From Parapedobacter defluvii (GTDB lineage: Bacteria; Bacteroidota; Bacteroidia; Sphingobacteriales; Sphingobacteriaceae): DNA of 64,000 nt. Position numbers and translations under genes: made by a program. Below, in pieces: positions 34,928-42,405 of the stretch (position 1 is the stretch's first letter; every line of letters starts with the position of its first letter). The stretch spans positions 103,469 to 167,468 of the forward strand of contig NZ_BMIK01000011.1 in NCBI RefSeq assembly GCF_014642075.1, in the 5' to 3' direction. The notes below the pieces were generated by a model. It was not told the DNA's origin, did not search any database, and saw only the letters and a program-made list of their open reading frames with translations.

Positions 34928-35698
34928 TCAATCCAATTCGATCCAAACCGGCGCATGGTCACTGGTTTTTTCCCATCCCCGTACCTGGCGGTCTACACCG
35001 GCAGCACGAAGCCTAGGCACTACGGCGGGGCTGAGCAGGAAATGATCGATGCGCATACCGGCGTTGCGGCCAAATGCATTACGGAAATAGTCCCAAAAGG
35101 TGTAAATGGTTTCATCGGGATACAATTTCCTCAACGCATCGGTCCATCCCTGGGTAACCAGTTTGCGGAAGGATTCCCGGATTTCGGGGCGGAAAAGTGC
35201 ATCGTCCACCCAACGTTCGGGTTTATACACGTCAAATTCAGTGGGGATAACGTTGAAGTCACCTGTCAATATCACGGGCGGGCCCTGTTCGAGCAGGGAC
35301 TGACCATGGGCAATGAGACGATCTAACCAGCGGAGTTTATAGTCAAACTTTGGCCCGGGCGCCGGATTGCCGTTGGGAAGATACAGGCAACCAATCACTA
35401 CTTCATTAATCTTTGCTTCGATGTAGCGACTATGTGTGTCTTCGGGGTCTCCGGGTAGCGTGCGGCAAATTTCTTCAGGTTGCCCGATCCGCGAAAGAAT
35501 GGCCACTCCATTCCAGCTCTTTTGGCCATGCCAGATGGAGGTATAACCGGCGTTCTCCAACGCTTCTGCCGGAAAATTTTCCTGGACAGCTTTTAATTCT
35601 TGGAGGCATACAACGTCGGGCTGGCATTCGTCCAGCCAGCGTAATACAACCGGGAGCCGCGCATTGATGCTGTTTACGTTATAGGTGGCAAGTTTCAT
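34928..35698 (-). CDS. xth: Exodeoxyribonuclease III (AP endonuclease)
   Basis: 256 aa. Exo/endonuclease/phosphatase fold with YNVNSINARLP near residue 5, CLQELKA (metal-binding Glu) near residue 34, ILTGDFNVIP near residue 150, RIDHFLLS near residue 227 and SDHAPVWIEL at the C-terminus with the catalytic His. It repairs abasic sites. Upstream lies the hairpin at 35729-35784. Confidence 0.95.
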   Translation of the reverse strand: MKLATYNVNSINARLPVVLRWLDECQPDVVCLQELKAVQENFPAEALENAGYTSIWHGQKSWNGVAILSRIGQPEEICRTLPGDPEDTHSRYIEAKINEVVIGCLYLPNGNPAPGPKFDYKLRWLDRLIAHGQSLLEQGPPVILTGDFNVIPTEFDVYKPERWVDDALFRPEIRESFRKLVTQGWTDALRKLYPDETIYTFWDYFRNAFGRNAGMRIDHFLLSPAVVPRLRAAGVDRQVRGWEKTSDHAPVWIELD

Positions 35699-35728
35699 TT
35701 GAAATAAAATAATTGTTTTTACGGCCTC

Positions 35729-35784
35729 ATGAAACCTGCGCTTTCGGCCCCTTTTTTATGGGGTGCTGACGTGGCAGGTTTCAT
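35729..35784. repeat. Palindrome ATGAAACCTGC...GCAGGTTTCAT with inner hairpin
   Basis: Outer perfect 11-bp inverted repeat (35729-35739 and 35774-35784) enclosing an inner CCCC/GGGG hairpin around TTTTTTAT. It lies between two minus-strand genes and could act as a terminator. The arm GCAGGTTTCAT also occurs at 12141-12151 and in the ICE palindrome at 46639-46649. Confidence 0.6.
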
Positions 35785-35847
35785 TTGAGAGTTATTGTTC
35801 TTTATGGTTTCAAGCGCTAAATATGGCAAAATTATTTGATTGGTTGT

Positions 35848-36072
35848 TCAATTCAGGTTGTCATAATCTATTTTTACACCTGTCTTTTCATCGACTTCAG
35901 CAATGAGCTGCCCCACAACCCTGCAATATCCAAGTCCGTTCGTCTGACAGAATCGTGTCGCCTCTTCCCAGGTCAATGCATCAATATGTGGCCCGCCGTA
36001 GGTTTTTAACTGACCGCTTACGGGATCAATAGCCAGAATTTCGGTTACCCACTTTTTCATCTTTCGTGACAC
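35848..36072 (-). CDS. Small conserved-looking hypothetical protein
   Basis: 74 aa: begins MSRKMKKWVTEILAIDPVSG and contains LKTYGGPHIDALTWEEATRF and GLGYCRVVGQLIAEVDEKTG. There is no signal peptide or membrane helix. The GPHIxALTWEEAxxFC pattern suggests a small folded domain, but I do not recognise a function. Divergent from the Crp/Fnr regulator gene, with a tandem repeat between them. Confidence 0.7.
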   Translation of the reverse strand: MSRKMKKWVTEILAIDPVSGQLKTYGGPHIDALTWEEATRFCQTNGLGYCRVVGQLIAEVDEKTGVKIDYDNLN

Positions 36073-36135
36073 TTGTTAATTGGTTCACAAAGAATGATTG
36101 ATATTGTTTGGAAAAGCCTACAACGGATGTGTGGT

Positions 36136-36165
36136 TTGGGGTTAACAAATTTGGGGTTAACAAAT
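36136..36165. repeat. Perfect tandem duplication of TTGGGGTTAACAAAT
   Basis: Two exact 15-nt units at 36136-36150 and 36151-36165, each with the GTTAAC palindrome, in the divergent intergenic region before the Crp/Fnr gene. Downstream at about 36176-36201 an imperfect hairpin (CCCGGTA/TAACCGGA) occurs. The repeat could be a paired operator. Confidence 0.6.
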
Positions 36166-36324
36166 AAAGCGAAAAGCCCGGTATTTTGGGATAACCGGAC
36201 TCTTCAAATCAACCTAAACCTATCAAAGTAACAACACCGGAGCCGAATTGTTTTCGATGTCAGAATTTTTTTACTACGATCTTTCACAGGGTGTCAGATG
36301 ACTGTAACGAAAAAAAGAAATACC

Positions 36325-36332
36325 TATCTTTG
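36325..36332 (+). promoter_or_regulatory. -7 element of the Crp/Fnr gene
   Basis: TATCTTTG, exact match to TAnnTTTG, 26 nt before ATG 36359. At the -33 position the sequence is CTG rather than TTG. Confidence 0.45.
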
Positions 36333-36358
36333 CATATCGCACCAGATCCAACGTAAAA

Positions 36359-36925
36359 ATGGGGCATATCAGGGTATATTACGAACGTGTAGCGGATTTA
36401 AGCCAATCCGATTGGCAATATATTGCTGCATTATTTGAGTGCGTAAGGTTTTCGAAGGGTGAAACCGTTACGGAGCAAGGTGATGTTGAGCAATTCCTTT
36501 ATTTCATCGAAAGCGGTATCATTCGGTATTATGTCTGTGATGATACCACGGAAACTACTTTTGACTTCTGTTTCGAGAAGGCATTTGCCAGCGCATATGA
36601 CTCGCTGGTTAATCAAACTCCATCGTCATATCGGCTCAGCACGCTGTCTGACACAATTGCCTGGCGGATATCCTATGATAACCTTCAAAAGATGTATCAA
36701 AAAACCCAAGTGGGAAATGTTGTCGGCCGTGTCCTTGCAGAAAAGTTATATAGCGCCAAAAACCAGCGGGAATTGGCACTGCTAAGGCTAACGGCCAAAG
36801 AACGTTACCTCAGTCTTTTTTCAGAACGTCCCGAAATTATCAGGCAGATTCCACTGAAACACATTGCATCTTACATAGGCATTACACCGCAGGCACTTAG
36901 CAGAATACGCAGGGAAATTTGTTAA
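36359..36925 (+). CDS. Crp/Fnr family transcriptional regulator
   Basis: 188 aa. Cyclic-nucleotide-binding beta-roll (residues 20-110: RFSKGETVTEQGDVEQFLYF, SGIIRYY), then a C-terminal region with PLKHIASYIGITPQALSRIR as the recognition helix near residues 168-187. It is the Bacteroidota subtype with a short C-terminal HTH and no classical cAMP-binding Arg-Ser pair. Regulon unknown. The peptide deformylase gene starts 61 nt downstream. Confidence 0.88.
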   Translation: MGHIRVYYERVADLSQSDWQYIAALFECVRFSKGETVTEQGDVEQFLYFIESGIIRYYVCDDTTETTFDFCFEKAFASAYDSLVNQTPSSYRLSTLSDTIAWRISYDNLQKMYQKTQVGNVVGRVLAEKLYSAKNQRELALLRLTAKERYLSLFSERPEIIRQIPLKHIASYIGITPQALSRIRREIC

Positions 36926-36986
36926 CATAGATTCATTGTGCCTCGCTGCATTTCTTCGGACCTTTGTTCCAAAGATTGACTGGACA

Positions 36987-37571
36987 ATGATTTTACCCAT
37001 ACTATCCTACGGACATGCCATTTTAAGGCAGAAATGCCAACCCGTTACCGTAGATTATCCGGAATTGAATGCCCTGATAGACAACATGTGGCATACCATG
37101 TATCGTGCGAATGGATGCGGATTGGCTGCTTCGCAGATCGGAAAACCGATTACCTTATTTGTCGTGGATAGCAAACCGACTTTTGAAAATTACACGGCCG
37201 AAGAACGCTCGCGTTATTTTCCGCAGGGAGACGAAGGAATCACGGAAACGTTCATCAATGCCCGGATAACCCAGCGGTTTGAAGAAACCTGGGAAGACGA
37301 AGAAGGCTGTTTAAGCATTCCTTCCCTGCACCGAAAAGTGGAAAGACCGTGGAGCATTGAGGTCGAATACACAGATCGTCATTTTGTCAAGCAGCACAGA
37401 ATGTTCAGTGGCATCACCGCCCGCATGATACAGCACGAATACGACCATACGCAGGGGATTTTGTATCTCGATTACCTGCAGCCGCTTACCCGGAAAATGC
37501 TGGAAAGCAAACTCAGGAAAATCTCAAAAGGACACATATCGGTCAATTACCCCATGCGGTTCAGGAAATGA
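36987..37571 (+). CDS. def: Peptide deformylase
   Basis: 194 aa from ATG 36987; an upstream in-frame start at 36936 adds 17 unlike residues. Removes the formyl group from nascent proteins. All three motifs are present: GCGLAASQIG near residue 46 (motif 1), EEGCLSIPSL near residue 109 (motif 2, metal Cys) and QHEYDHTQG near residue 150 (motif 3, HExxH). Same direction as the tRNA-Lys that follows. Confidence 0.95.
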   Translation: MILPILSYGHAILRQKCQPVTVDYPELNALIDNMWHTMYRANGCGLAASQIGKPITLFVVDSKPTFENYTAEERSRYFPQGDEGITETFINARITQRFEETWEDEEGCLSIPSLHRKVERPWSIEVEYTDRHFVKQHRMFSGITARMIQHEYDHTQGILYLDYLQPLTRKMLESKLRKISKGHISVNYPMRFRK

Positions 37572-37641
37572 TTGCTCCGTTTTCCAAAGCGGCTAATTGA
37601 GAAATCCCATTTAAACCTATTTCCATGAAATAATATTTTTC

Positions 37642-37649
37642 TATATTTG
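37642..37649 (+). promoter_or_regulatory. -7 element upstream of tRNA-Lys
   Basis: TATATTTG matches TAnnTTTG, 34 nt before the mature tRNA start. No exact -33 TTG is seen. Confidence 0.4.
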
Positions 37650-37682
37650 CACCAGAATCAAAAAACACCAACGATTACAGCA

Positions 37683-37755
37683 GACTCCGTAGCTCAGTTG
37701 GTAGAGCAACTGACTCTTAATCAGTGGGTCGAGAGTTCGAGCCTCTCCGGGGTCA
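37683..37755 (+). tRNA. tRNA-Lys (CTT)
   Basis: 73 nt cloverleaf. Acceptor GACTCCG (37683-37689) pairs with CGGGGTC (37748-37754); anticodon stem CTGA/TCAG (37710-37713, 37721-37724) encloses loop CTCTTAA with anticodon CTT at 37716-37718; T-arm GAGAG-TTCGAGC-CTCTC (37731-37747); discriminator A37755. CCA is not encoded (CCT follows). The 3' half overlaps the last codons of the ICE recombinase on the other strand and is the integration target. Confidence 0.95.
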
Positions 37756-37757
37756 CC
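37721..37757. other. Presumed left attachment site (attL) of the ICE in tRNA-Lys
   Basis: The recombinase gene enters the tRNA 3' half and uses the TCA of the anticodon stem (37721-37723) as its stop on the minus strand. Left of this point the DNA is ordinary chromosome, right of it ICE. The exact core cannot be set because the right end of the element, with a second copy of this segment, is beyond the window. Confidence 0.6.
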
Positions 37758-39295
37758 TCTTGGGACAAGTCTAAAAAAGAAAGACTTGTCCCATTTTTTT
37801 TGCTCTGTAACTTACTGTTATTCTGATAGATAAGAGCAATCACAGAATTTAGCCTCGGAGTTCGATGTTGTGTTCCGTCAAATTCCAAAAAATCGGGGAA
37901 CATCGAACTCACTATAAGCCTTTTTTCCTCAATATCGCCGTTTTCATAGCGTCTATCAATGTTTGCGACCTTTTTTAAGGTGGATGCTACTAAGTCTTTT
38001 ATCTCCGTTCCCACTACTGCCAAGTCGTTTAATCTACGTTCCAAAACCTCAATCTTTCCTTTGGTCAATTTCTTTACTTCTTGGAAATCGTCATCTGCCA
38101 TTTCTCCATCGGCATTTTTTAAAAGCGCATTTTGATAACGTTTATTCAACGCATCAATCTCACCTATGATATTTGCCCGTTCGGTGTTTTGGGCTTTGGT
38201 TTTGTTGTTGAAGTCTTTTATAAAGGCTTCGATAAAAACATCGACCATGCCCTCTTTTGGCGACATATACCGTAATTGCTTTAGGAAAGCCTCGTTGGCG
38301 GTTTCGGCTTTGAACCGTACTCCGCAGGAGGAAGTGCAATGATAGTAGTAATAGTAATTGCCCATCTTTCCCTTTGAGGCACTCCCTGTGAGCATCCTAT
38401 TACAGTTAGGGTTAGGGCATTTAATAAACCCTCTAAGCGGTAGATTGTCCATAGCCACGATTTTAGGCTTTACAACCCTCTTTCTCCCATCGAGAATATC
38501 CTGTACATCCGCAAACGTCTTTTCGCTGATTAATGGCTCATGTTGCCCTTTGACAAAATATCCCTTTTCCTCTTTGTAGGGAGGAATGAATATTTTGCCA
38601 CAGTACAAGGGGTTTCGGACGGCTACCCTAAAGTTATTTTTGCTGAACCGACCTTTTCCATTGGCTTTCTCCCGAACCATTTTCCATATCTGTTCGGTAT
38701 TGAAGTTATTGGAAACGATTTGTTCAAACGCCCATTTCAAAAGCGGTGCTTCAAAATCATGGGGTGCAATGAACTTCTTTTTGCCCTCTGTTATCTTATT
38801 GACATATCCCAAAGGAGCAGTACCCATATACCGCCCCTCTTTCTTTGCCCTGCGCATCCCGTGAAAAACGTTCAATGCACGTCTGTCGTTCTCAACTTCC
38901 GGTGAAGCGAGATAGAATGCAAGCATGATTTTATTTTCGGGAATGGTAAGGTCTAAGGGCTGTTCTATCGCAACAGGCTCAACACCATGTTTCCGCAACT
39001 GGTTAATCATTTGATACGCATCCCCTGCGTTCCTACTGAACCTATCCCATTTGGTAAATAATATTATTGACCCCGCTTTGTTGTTCTTTGTTTTACGTAG
39101 GTTGGATAAATATTTCTGCCACTCTGGACGTTTGAAAGATTTTGCCGAATGGTCTTCTATGTAAACATCCCTTACCGGAATGCCCTTTATCTCACAATAT
39201 TTTCTTAATCGGTCTTCTTGGTCACGTTGCGAATATCCTTTGTCCGCTTGCTCGTCTGTCGATACACGTATGTATAAATCTGCCTTTCTCATCAC
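37721..39295 (-). CDS. Large serine recombinase (integrase of the ICE)
   Basis: 524 aa. N-terminal resolvase domain with catalytic Ser12 in LYIRVSTDEQ, and KWDRFSRNAGDAY near residue 82. The recombinase domain (residues 160-270, MGTAPLGYVNK, NPLYCGKIFIPPYK) is followed by a zinc ribbon (CPNPNCNRML ... HCTSSCGVRF, near residues 298-330) and a coiled-coil arm (residues 370-430). Catalyses integration and excision through a Ser-linked intermediate. The last 12 residues, EVTPERLELSTH, are encoded by antisense of tRNA-Lys. A 53-aa gene lies 23 nt upstream on the same strand. Confidence 0.92.
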   Translation of the reverse strand: MMRKADLYIRVSTDEQADKGYSQRDQEDRLRKYCEIKGIPVRDVYIEDHSAKSFKRPEWQKYLSNLRKTKNNKAGSIILFTKWDRFSRNAGDAYQMINQLRKHGVEPVAIEQPLDLTIPENKIMLAFYLASPEVENDRRALNVFHGMRRAKKEGRYMGTAPLGYVNKITEGKKKFIAPHDFEAPLLKWAFEQIVSNNFNTEQIWKMVREKANGKGRFSKNNFRVAVRNPLYCGKIFIPPYKEEKGYFVKGQHEPLISEKTFADVQDILDGRKRVVKPKIVAMDNLPLRGFIKCPNPNCNRMLTGSASKGKMGNYYYYYHCTSSCGVRFKAETANEAFLKQLRYMSPKEGMVDVFIEAFIKDFNNKTKAQNTERANIIGEIDALNKRYQNALLKNADGEMADDDFQEVKKLTKGKIEVLERRLNDLAVVGTEIKDLVASTLKKVANIDRRYENGDIEEKRLIVSSMFPDFLEFDGTQHRTPRLNSVIALIYQNNSKLQSKKNGTSLSFLDLSQEVTPERLELSTH

Positions 39296-39318
39296 AACAA
39301 TTTTCCTTTTTCATTAGA

Positions 39319-39480
39319 TTAAAGTTTTCCTCTTAAATACTGGTTAACTGCAATGTGAGCTATCTTCTTGACAAACTCCAAAATAGCTTGTGCTTCCTCT
39401 AAATCGACTTCCGTTCCTTTCTTTTTCAAGATTTGCTTAACTCTTTCGGGGGTTAAATCGTTCGTTTTTTCTTTCTTCAT
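39319..39480 (-). CDS. Small helical protein upstream of the recombinase
   Basis: 53 aa, starting MKKEKTNDLTPERVKQILKK and ending AHIAVNQYLRGKL. It contains a short helical TPERVKQIL-KKKGTEVDLEEAQAILEFVKK pattern with no signal peptide. It ends 23 nt before the recombinase and must share its transcript. Its position and size fit a recombination directionality factor or accessory regulator, but this is inference only. Too small for most gene finders. Confidence 0.65.
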   Translation of the reverse strand: MKKEKTNDLTPERVKQILKKKGTEVDLEEAQAILEFVKKIAHIAVNQYLRGKL

Positions 39481-39970
39481 CTTCACTCATTTTGCCTGTT
39501 AAACAGAGCGGTTTTAATCCGCACAGACAAACTTATTGCACTGATGGAGTGGATATTGGATTGTGTCTTTGGGTTGAATTACTTGGCATAGTATGCCTGT
39601 TTAGAACCATTTCGGCAATGCTGTTCCTCATTACTTCCACGTTTGGTTATGCCTAAAAAGCGAGTATGCCTGTTGTTCACGTTTCATGGAGCAAAGGTTG
39701 GACGTGTTCTTAACGGAAGCAAAAGGTCATGCAAGTTTGAAAAAAAATCTCCACCCGTTGGGTAGTATTTGTTTTCCAAAACCTTGTGCATCCTAAACAC
39801 TAACCTAAACTGCTCCCGAAACGAAACACAGCATACTCCGGCTCTTTACACGAATAAAAAAAATGTCAGGCATGAGGAATATAAGCATTGGAAATGGTAT
39901 TGAAACAAAACAACAGCACCACCTCTCATTGCCGAATAAATCAAAAAAATTAATTCAAAACAGTAAAGAA
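39481..39970. other. Non-coding stretch before ardA
   Basis: About 490 nt between the recombinase operon (minus) and ardA (plus). Contains a small hairpin-forming CCACCCGTTGGGTAG near 39750-39765 and an AT-rich run before 39863. An in-frame ATG at 39863 would lengthen ArdA by 36 atypical residues and was not chosen. Probably carries divergent promoters; no exact -33/-7 pair was recognised. Confidence 0.4.
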
Positions 39971-40504
39971 ATGACACATCAAATAAACACATCGGAAGCA
40001 AGGGTATATGTCGGCACATACGCAAAATATAATGACGGTTCAATCTTCGGGGAATGGCTAACGCTATCCGACTATGCGGACAAAGACGAATTTTACGATG
40101 CTTGCAGGGAGTTGCACAATGACGAGGAAGACCCCGAATTTATGTTTCAAGACTACGAAAACATCCCGAACGGCTTAATCGGCGAAAGTTGGATAAGCGA
40201 TAGCATAATTGAGGTTTTGGAGGCTTTGGAAGATATGGACGAAACCCGAAAAGAGGCATTTCTAATATGGTGTGACAATGGACACCGTAAGCTGTCCGAG
40301 GGGGATATTGACGACCTAATAAGCGACTTTGACGATGACTATATAGGGGAATACGAGGACGAGGAAGATTTTGCCTATGAACAGGTAGAGCAAATGGACT
40401 TGCCCGAATTTGCAAAAACGTACTTCGATTATGAGGCTTATGCCCGTGACCTATTTAGCGGTAACTATTGGAGCAATAGCGGTCACGTATTTTATAATTG
40501 CTAA
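39971..40504 (+). CDS. ardA: ArdA antirestriction protein
   Basis: 177 aa, extremely acidic. ArdA mimics bent B-DNA and blocks type I restriction enzymes, protecting incoming transferred DNA. Seen: ARVYVGTYAKYNDGSIFGEW at the N-terminus, DEEDPEFMFQDYENIP near residue 47, WISDSIIEVLEALEDM, EAFLIWCDNGHRKLSEGDID near residue 90, FDDDYIGEYEDEEDFAYEQV and C-terminal YFDYEAYARDLFSGNYW. Start chosen at ATG 39971 by family length. A strong hairpin lies directly after the stop. Confidence 0.92.
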   Translation: MTHQINTSEARVYVGTYAKYNDGSIFGEWLTLSDYADKDEFYDACRELHNDEEDPEFMFQDYENIPNGLIGESWISDSIIEVLEALEDMDETRKEAFLIWCDNGHRKLSEGDIDDLISDFDDDYIGEYEDEEDFAYEQVEQMDLPEFAKTYFDYEAYARDLFSGNYWSNSGHVFYNC

Positions 40505-40509
40505 CCCAC

Positions 40510-40537
40510 AGGCGACCGCCTACAAAGGTGGTCGCCT
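40510..40537 (+). terminator. Hairpin after ardA
   Basis: AGGCGACCGCC (40510-40520) pairs with GGTGGTCGCCT (40527-40537), one G-U. It is followed by ATTAAAAATC, so termination is possible but the T-run is poor; it may instead protect or separate the ardA mRNA from the next small gene. Confidence 0.5.
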
Positions 40538-40553
40538 ATTAAAAATCAAAACC

Positions 40554-40724
40554 ATGATAATAGAAACTTATAGAGCGACCCTAAAACATGATACGGGCAT
40601 GATACGGATAAAAGTAGTATCGCTAAGCGGTGAAAGGGGCGCAATACAACAGATAACCACCGCCGAGCATTGCCCCGAATGTGCCATTATAAAATTAAAG
40701 AAGATTAACACTAAAAAAGTATAA
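40554..40724 (+). CDS. Small hypothetical ICE protein
   Basis: 56 aa starting MIIETYRATLKHDTGMIRIK and carrying an EHCPEC motif near residue 39 and a basic C-terminus (KLKKINTKKV). No recognised family. It lies between ardA and the 132-aa gene with short gaps (4 nt to the next), and is probably co-transcribed. Confidence 0.5.
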   Translation: MIIETYRATLKHDTGMIRIKVVSLSGERGAIQQITTAEHCPECAIIKLKKINTKKV

Positions 40725-40728
40725 CGAC

Positions 40729-41127
40729 ATGAAAGCATTAAACGACATGAACAACGTTGAAAGAGGGTATTTGCTTGCTAAGCTATTCCCCGAAAACCTT
40801 AAAGATTTGACCCTTTTTGTACAACAGGAAACGGAACGTTTCAGAGCGCACGAGGAATATATACGCAGTATTTGGGCTAAAAGAACGCTTTTAACAGTCG
40901 ATTATTGGTTCAGCTTGGTCAACAATACCGAACAGGTTTTAAAGCGGTACAACGTCATGTTACACCGTAGCACACGGGTATTTTCTGACCAGTTATTTGA
41001 CGGTCACAATGCCATATTTCTAATAAACTGCCTTGTTGAGTATGCGGACAGGGAAGAATGTAACCCGAAGTTAAAAGAGGCTATACACTTGCTATTCGGG
41101 CATGATAAAATGATTGTAACCAGTTGA
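40729..41127 (+). CDS. Hypothetical ICE protein
   Basis: 132 aa, cytosolic and helix-rich: NNVERGYLLAKLFPENLKDL, TLFVQQETERFRAHEEYIRS, HNAIFLINCLVEYADREECN. Sequence order and length suggest a single helical domain; I do not recognise a function. It is the third gene of the ardA cluster. Confidence 0.65.
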   Translation: MKALNDMNNVERGYLLAKLFPENLKDLTLFVQQETERFRAHEEYIRSIWAKRTLLTVDYWFSLVNNTEQVLKRYNVMLHRSTRVFSDQLFDGHNAIFLINCLVEYADREECNPKLKEAIHLLFGHDKMIVTS

Positions 41128-41179
41128 ATTTTTTAAGGGAGCGGTACGCCGTTCCCGTTTTTGCCTCAAAAATTGGACG

Positions 41180-41222
41180 GCAAAAAGACAGATCCTCCCG
41201 ATGGTCGGGACCGTCTTTTTGC
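41180..41222. repeat. Nested inverted repeat (GCAAAAAGAC ... GTCTTTTTGC)
   Basis: Outer 10-bp arms at 41180-41189 and 41213-41222 with inner TCCCGA/TCGGGA pairing. The T-run on either strand makes it a plausible bidirectional terminator between the ardA cluster and the convergent receiver-like gene. Confidence 0.6.
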
Positions 41223-41306
41223 GGAAAGCGGAACAACCCCTTTGTTAAATGCTTCCGTTCCGCCGTTCCTTACCTGCATTTTCCAAATAGGTTGCATCGG
41301 GATAGA

Positions 41307-41344
41307 CTACTTTCTTTCATGAGTTGAGACGGAAAAGAAAGTAG
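41307..41344. repeat. Inverted repeat CTACTTTCTTT ... AAAGAAAGTAG
   Basis: Perfect 11-bp arms (41307-41317 and 41334-41344). The loop contains CATGAGTTG, a segment also found in the ICE palindrome at 46601-46609. Confidence 0.55.
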
Positions 41345-41359
41345 CAAAGAAACCCAAGT

Positions 41360-41788
41360 TTATGATTGACTTTTAAAATATTCCGTTGCTATCCTACTAA
41401 TCCCAACACTGAAATATTTTTTGTTTTCGCTCAATGCTTTAACGGCGGTTAGCATTTCATCGGGGTCAGCGTATTTCAGTATATAGCCCGAAACACCAGT
41501 TTTCAGCATATCCAGTACATTTTCCTCGTTGTCGTTCGTACTGGAAATTAGGACTTTCAAATCGGGATGCTTTTCGAGCAGAAGTTTAGCCGTGGCAAAA
41601 TCTTCCTCGATAACACAGACATTGGGCAATGCCCCATCCTCTTTTATTTTTTGGAGTGCTTTCTGTCCGTTGCTCACTTGAAACTGTACGATATAGCCGG
41701 AGTTTTCAAGTTGATTTACGGAAATAGCCCTAAGCTGTGCATTGTCATCCACAACTGCAACCCGAATAGTTTTTTTATTATTGCTCAT
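41360..41788 (-). CDS. Receiver-only response-regulator-like protein with altered phospho-site
   Basis: 142 aa receiver domain without an output domain. DD at residues 14-15 (VAVVDDNAQL), switch Ser/Thr in VLISSTND near residue 81 and Lys in YILKYADP near residue 104 are present. The expected phospho-acceptor Asp is replaced by Glu (VCVIEEDFA near residue 58), so it may be a pseudo-receiver locked in an active-like state. It starts 11 nt after the small interrupted gene upstream and probably shares its transcript. Confidence 0.75.
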   Translation of the reverse strand: MSNNKKTIRVAVVDDNAQLRAISVNQLENSGYIVQFQVSNGQKALQKIKEDGALPNVCVIEEDFATAKLLLEKHPDLKVLISSTNDNEENVLDMLKTGVSGYILKYADPDEMLTAVKALSENKKYFSVGISRIATEYFKSQS

Positions 41789-41799
41789 AACGATATTGT

Positions 41800-42066
41800 T
41801 TATTTTTTGCGTTTAAACCATCCCAACCAACTTATGTTGTTGGTAACAACGACAGGTTTTGCCTTTTCTTCCTTTTGTATATCCCTAATGCCGTGAGCGC
41901 TTAGCTAATCGTAAAAAATTTGGGTATTATCGGGTTGAAAGTGTATTATTTCTCCATTTTTGAGGGATAGAATAAAATAGTTGATAGCAACCGCAAAAGC
42001 CGATATTTCGGAAGCAGGAAACGCTAAGGCAGGATAGGTAATATTCGCAGTGTCCATAATATCCAT
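41800..42066 (-). pseudogene. Small ICE gene interrupted by an in-frame amber codon
   Basis: From ATG 42066 the frame encodes MDIMDTANITYPALAFPASE up to NTQIFYD and then TAG at 41907-41905. The same frame continues open as LSAHGIRDIQKEEKAKPVVV and ends WLGWFKRKK TAA at 41800. With a Trp (TGG) in place of TAG the protein would be 88 aa. The uninterrupted coding character on both sides implies a single recent nonsense mutation; readthrough or sequencing error are alternatives. Located 11 nt before the receiver-like gene. Confidence 0.6.
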
Positions 42067-42405
42067 TTTTAAGTAACGACACCTGCAATAAAAAAAGCGC
42101 AGGCAACTACACTTACCGACACTAAGGCACTGGTACGCCTTTCCCCGAATAAGCGAGCGCCCACGCCATAACGTGAGCGTTCTTACTTATGTCTCGGGGA
42201 TTAAAAATTACCAGTTTTTAGTATCGAGACTTAAAGCAAAAACACTTTAAGATTTTTATATTTTCTAATAGCAAAGATAGCAATGTGGATTTTCTTATAC
42301 AACAGCCATCTGTCTTTTCAATTTGGGTTTAACATGGGAAGATTGCAAAACAAAAACAGTACAGACCGCAAAGACCTGTACCGTTTCCTAATGCTATATC
42401 GTTGC
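42067..42405. other. Intergenic stretch with a large imperfect hairpin
   Basis: About 340 nt. CCCCGA near 42143 pairs with TCGGGG ending at 42199, with further TAAG/CTTA and CACG/CGTG pairing inside, giving a long imperfect stem. No ORF with coding character was found. Confidence 0.45.

Noticed and set aside
41124..41327. 67-aa plus-strand ORF after the 132-aa ICE gene
   Set aside because: It runs through the nested inverted repeats and has no coding character.
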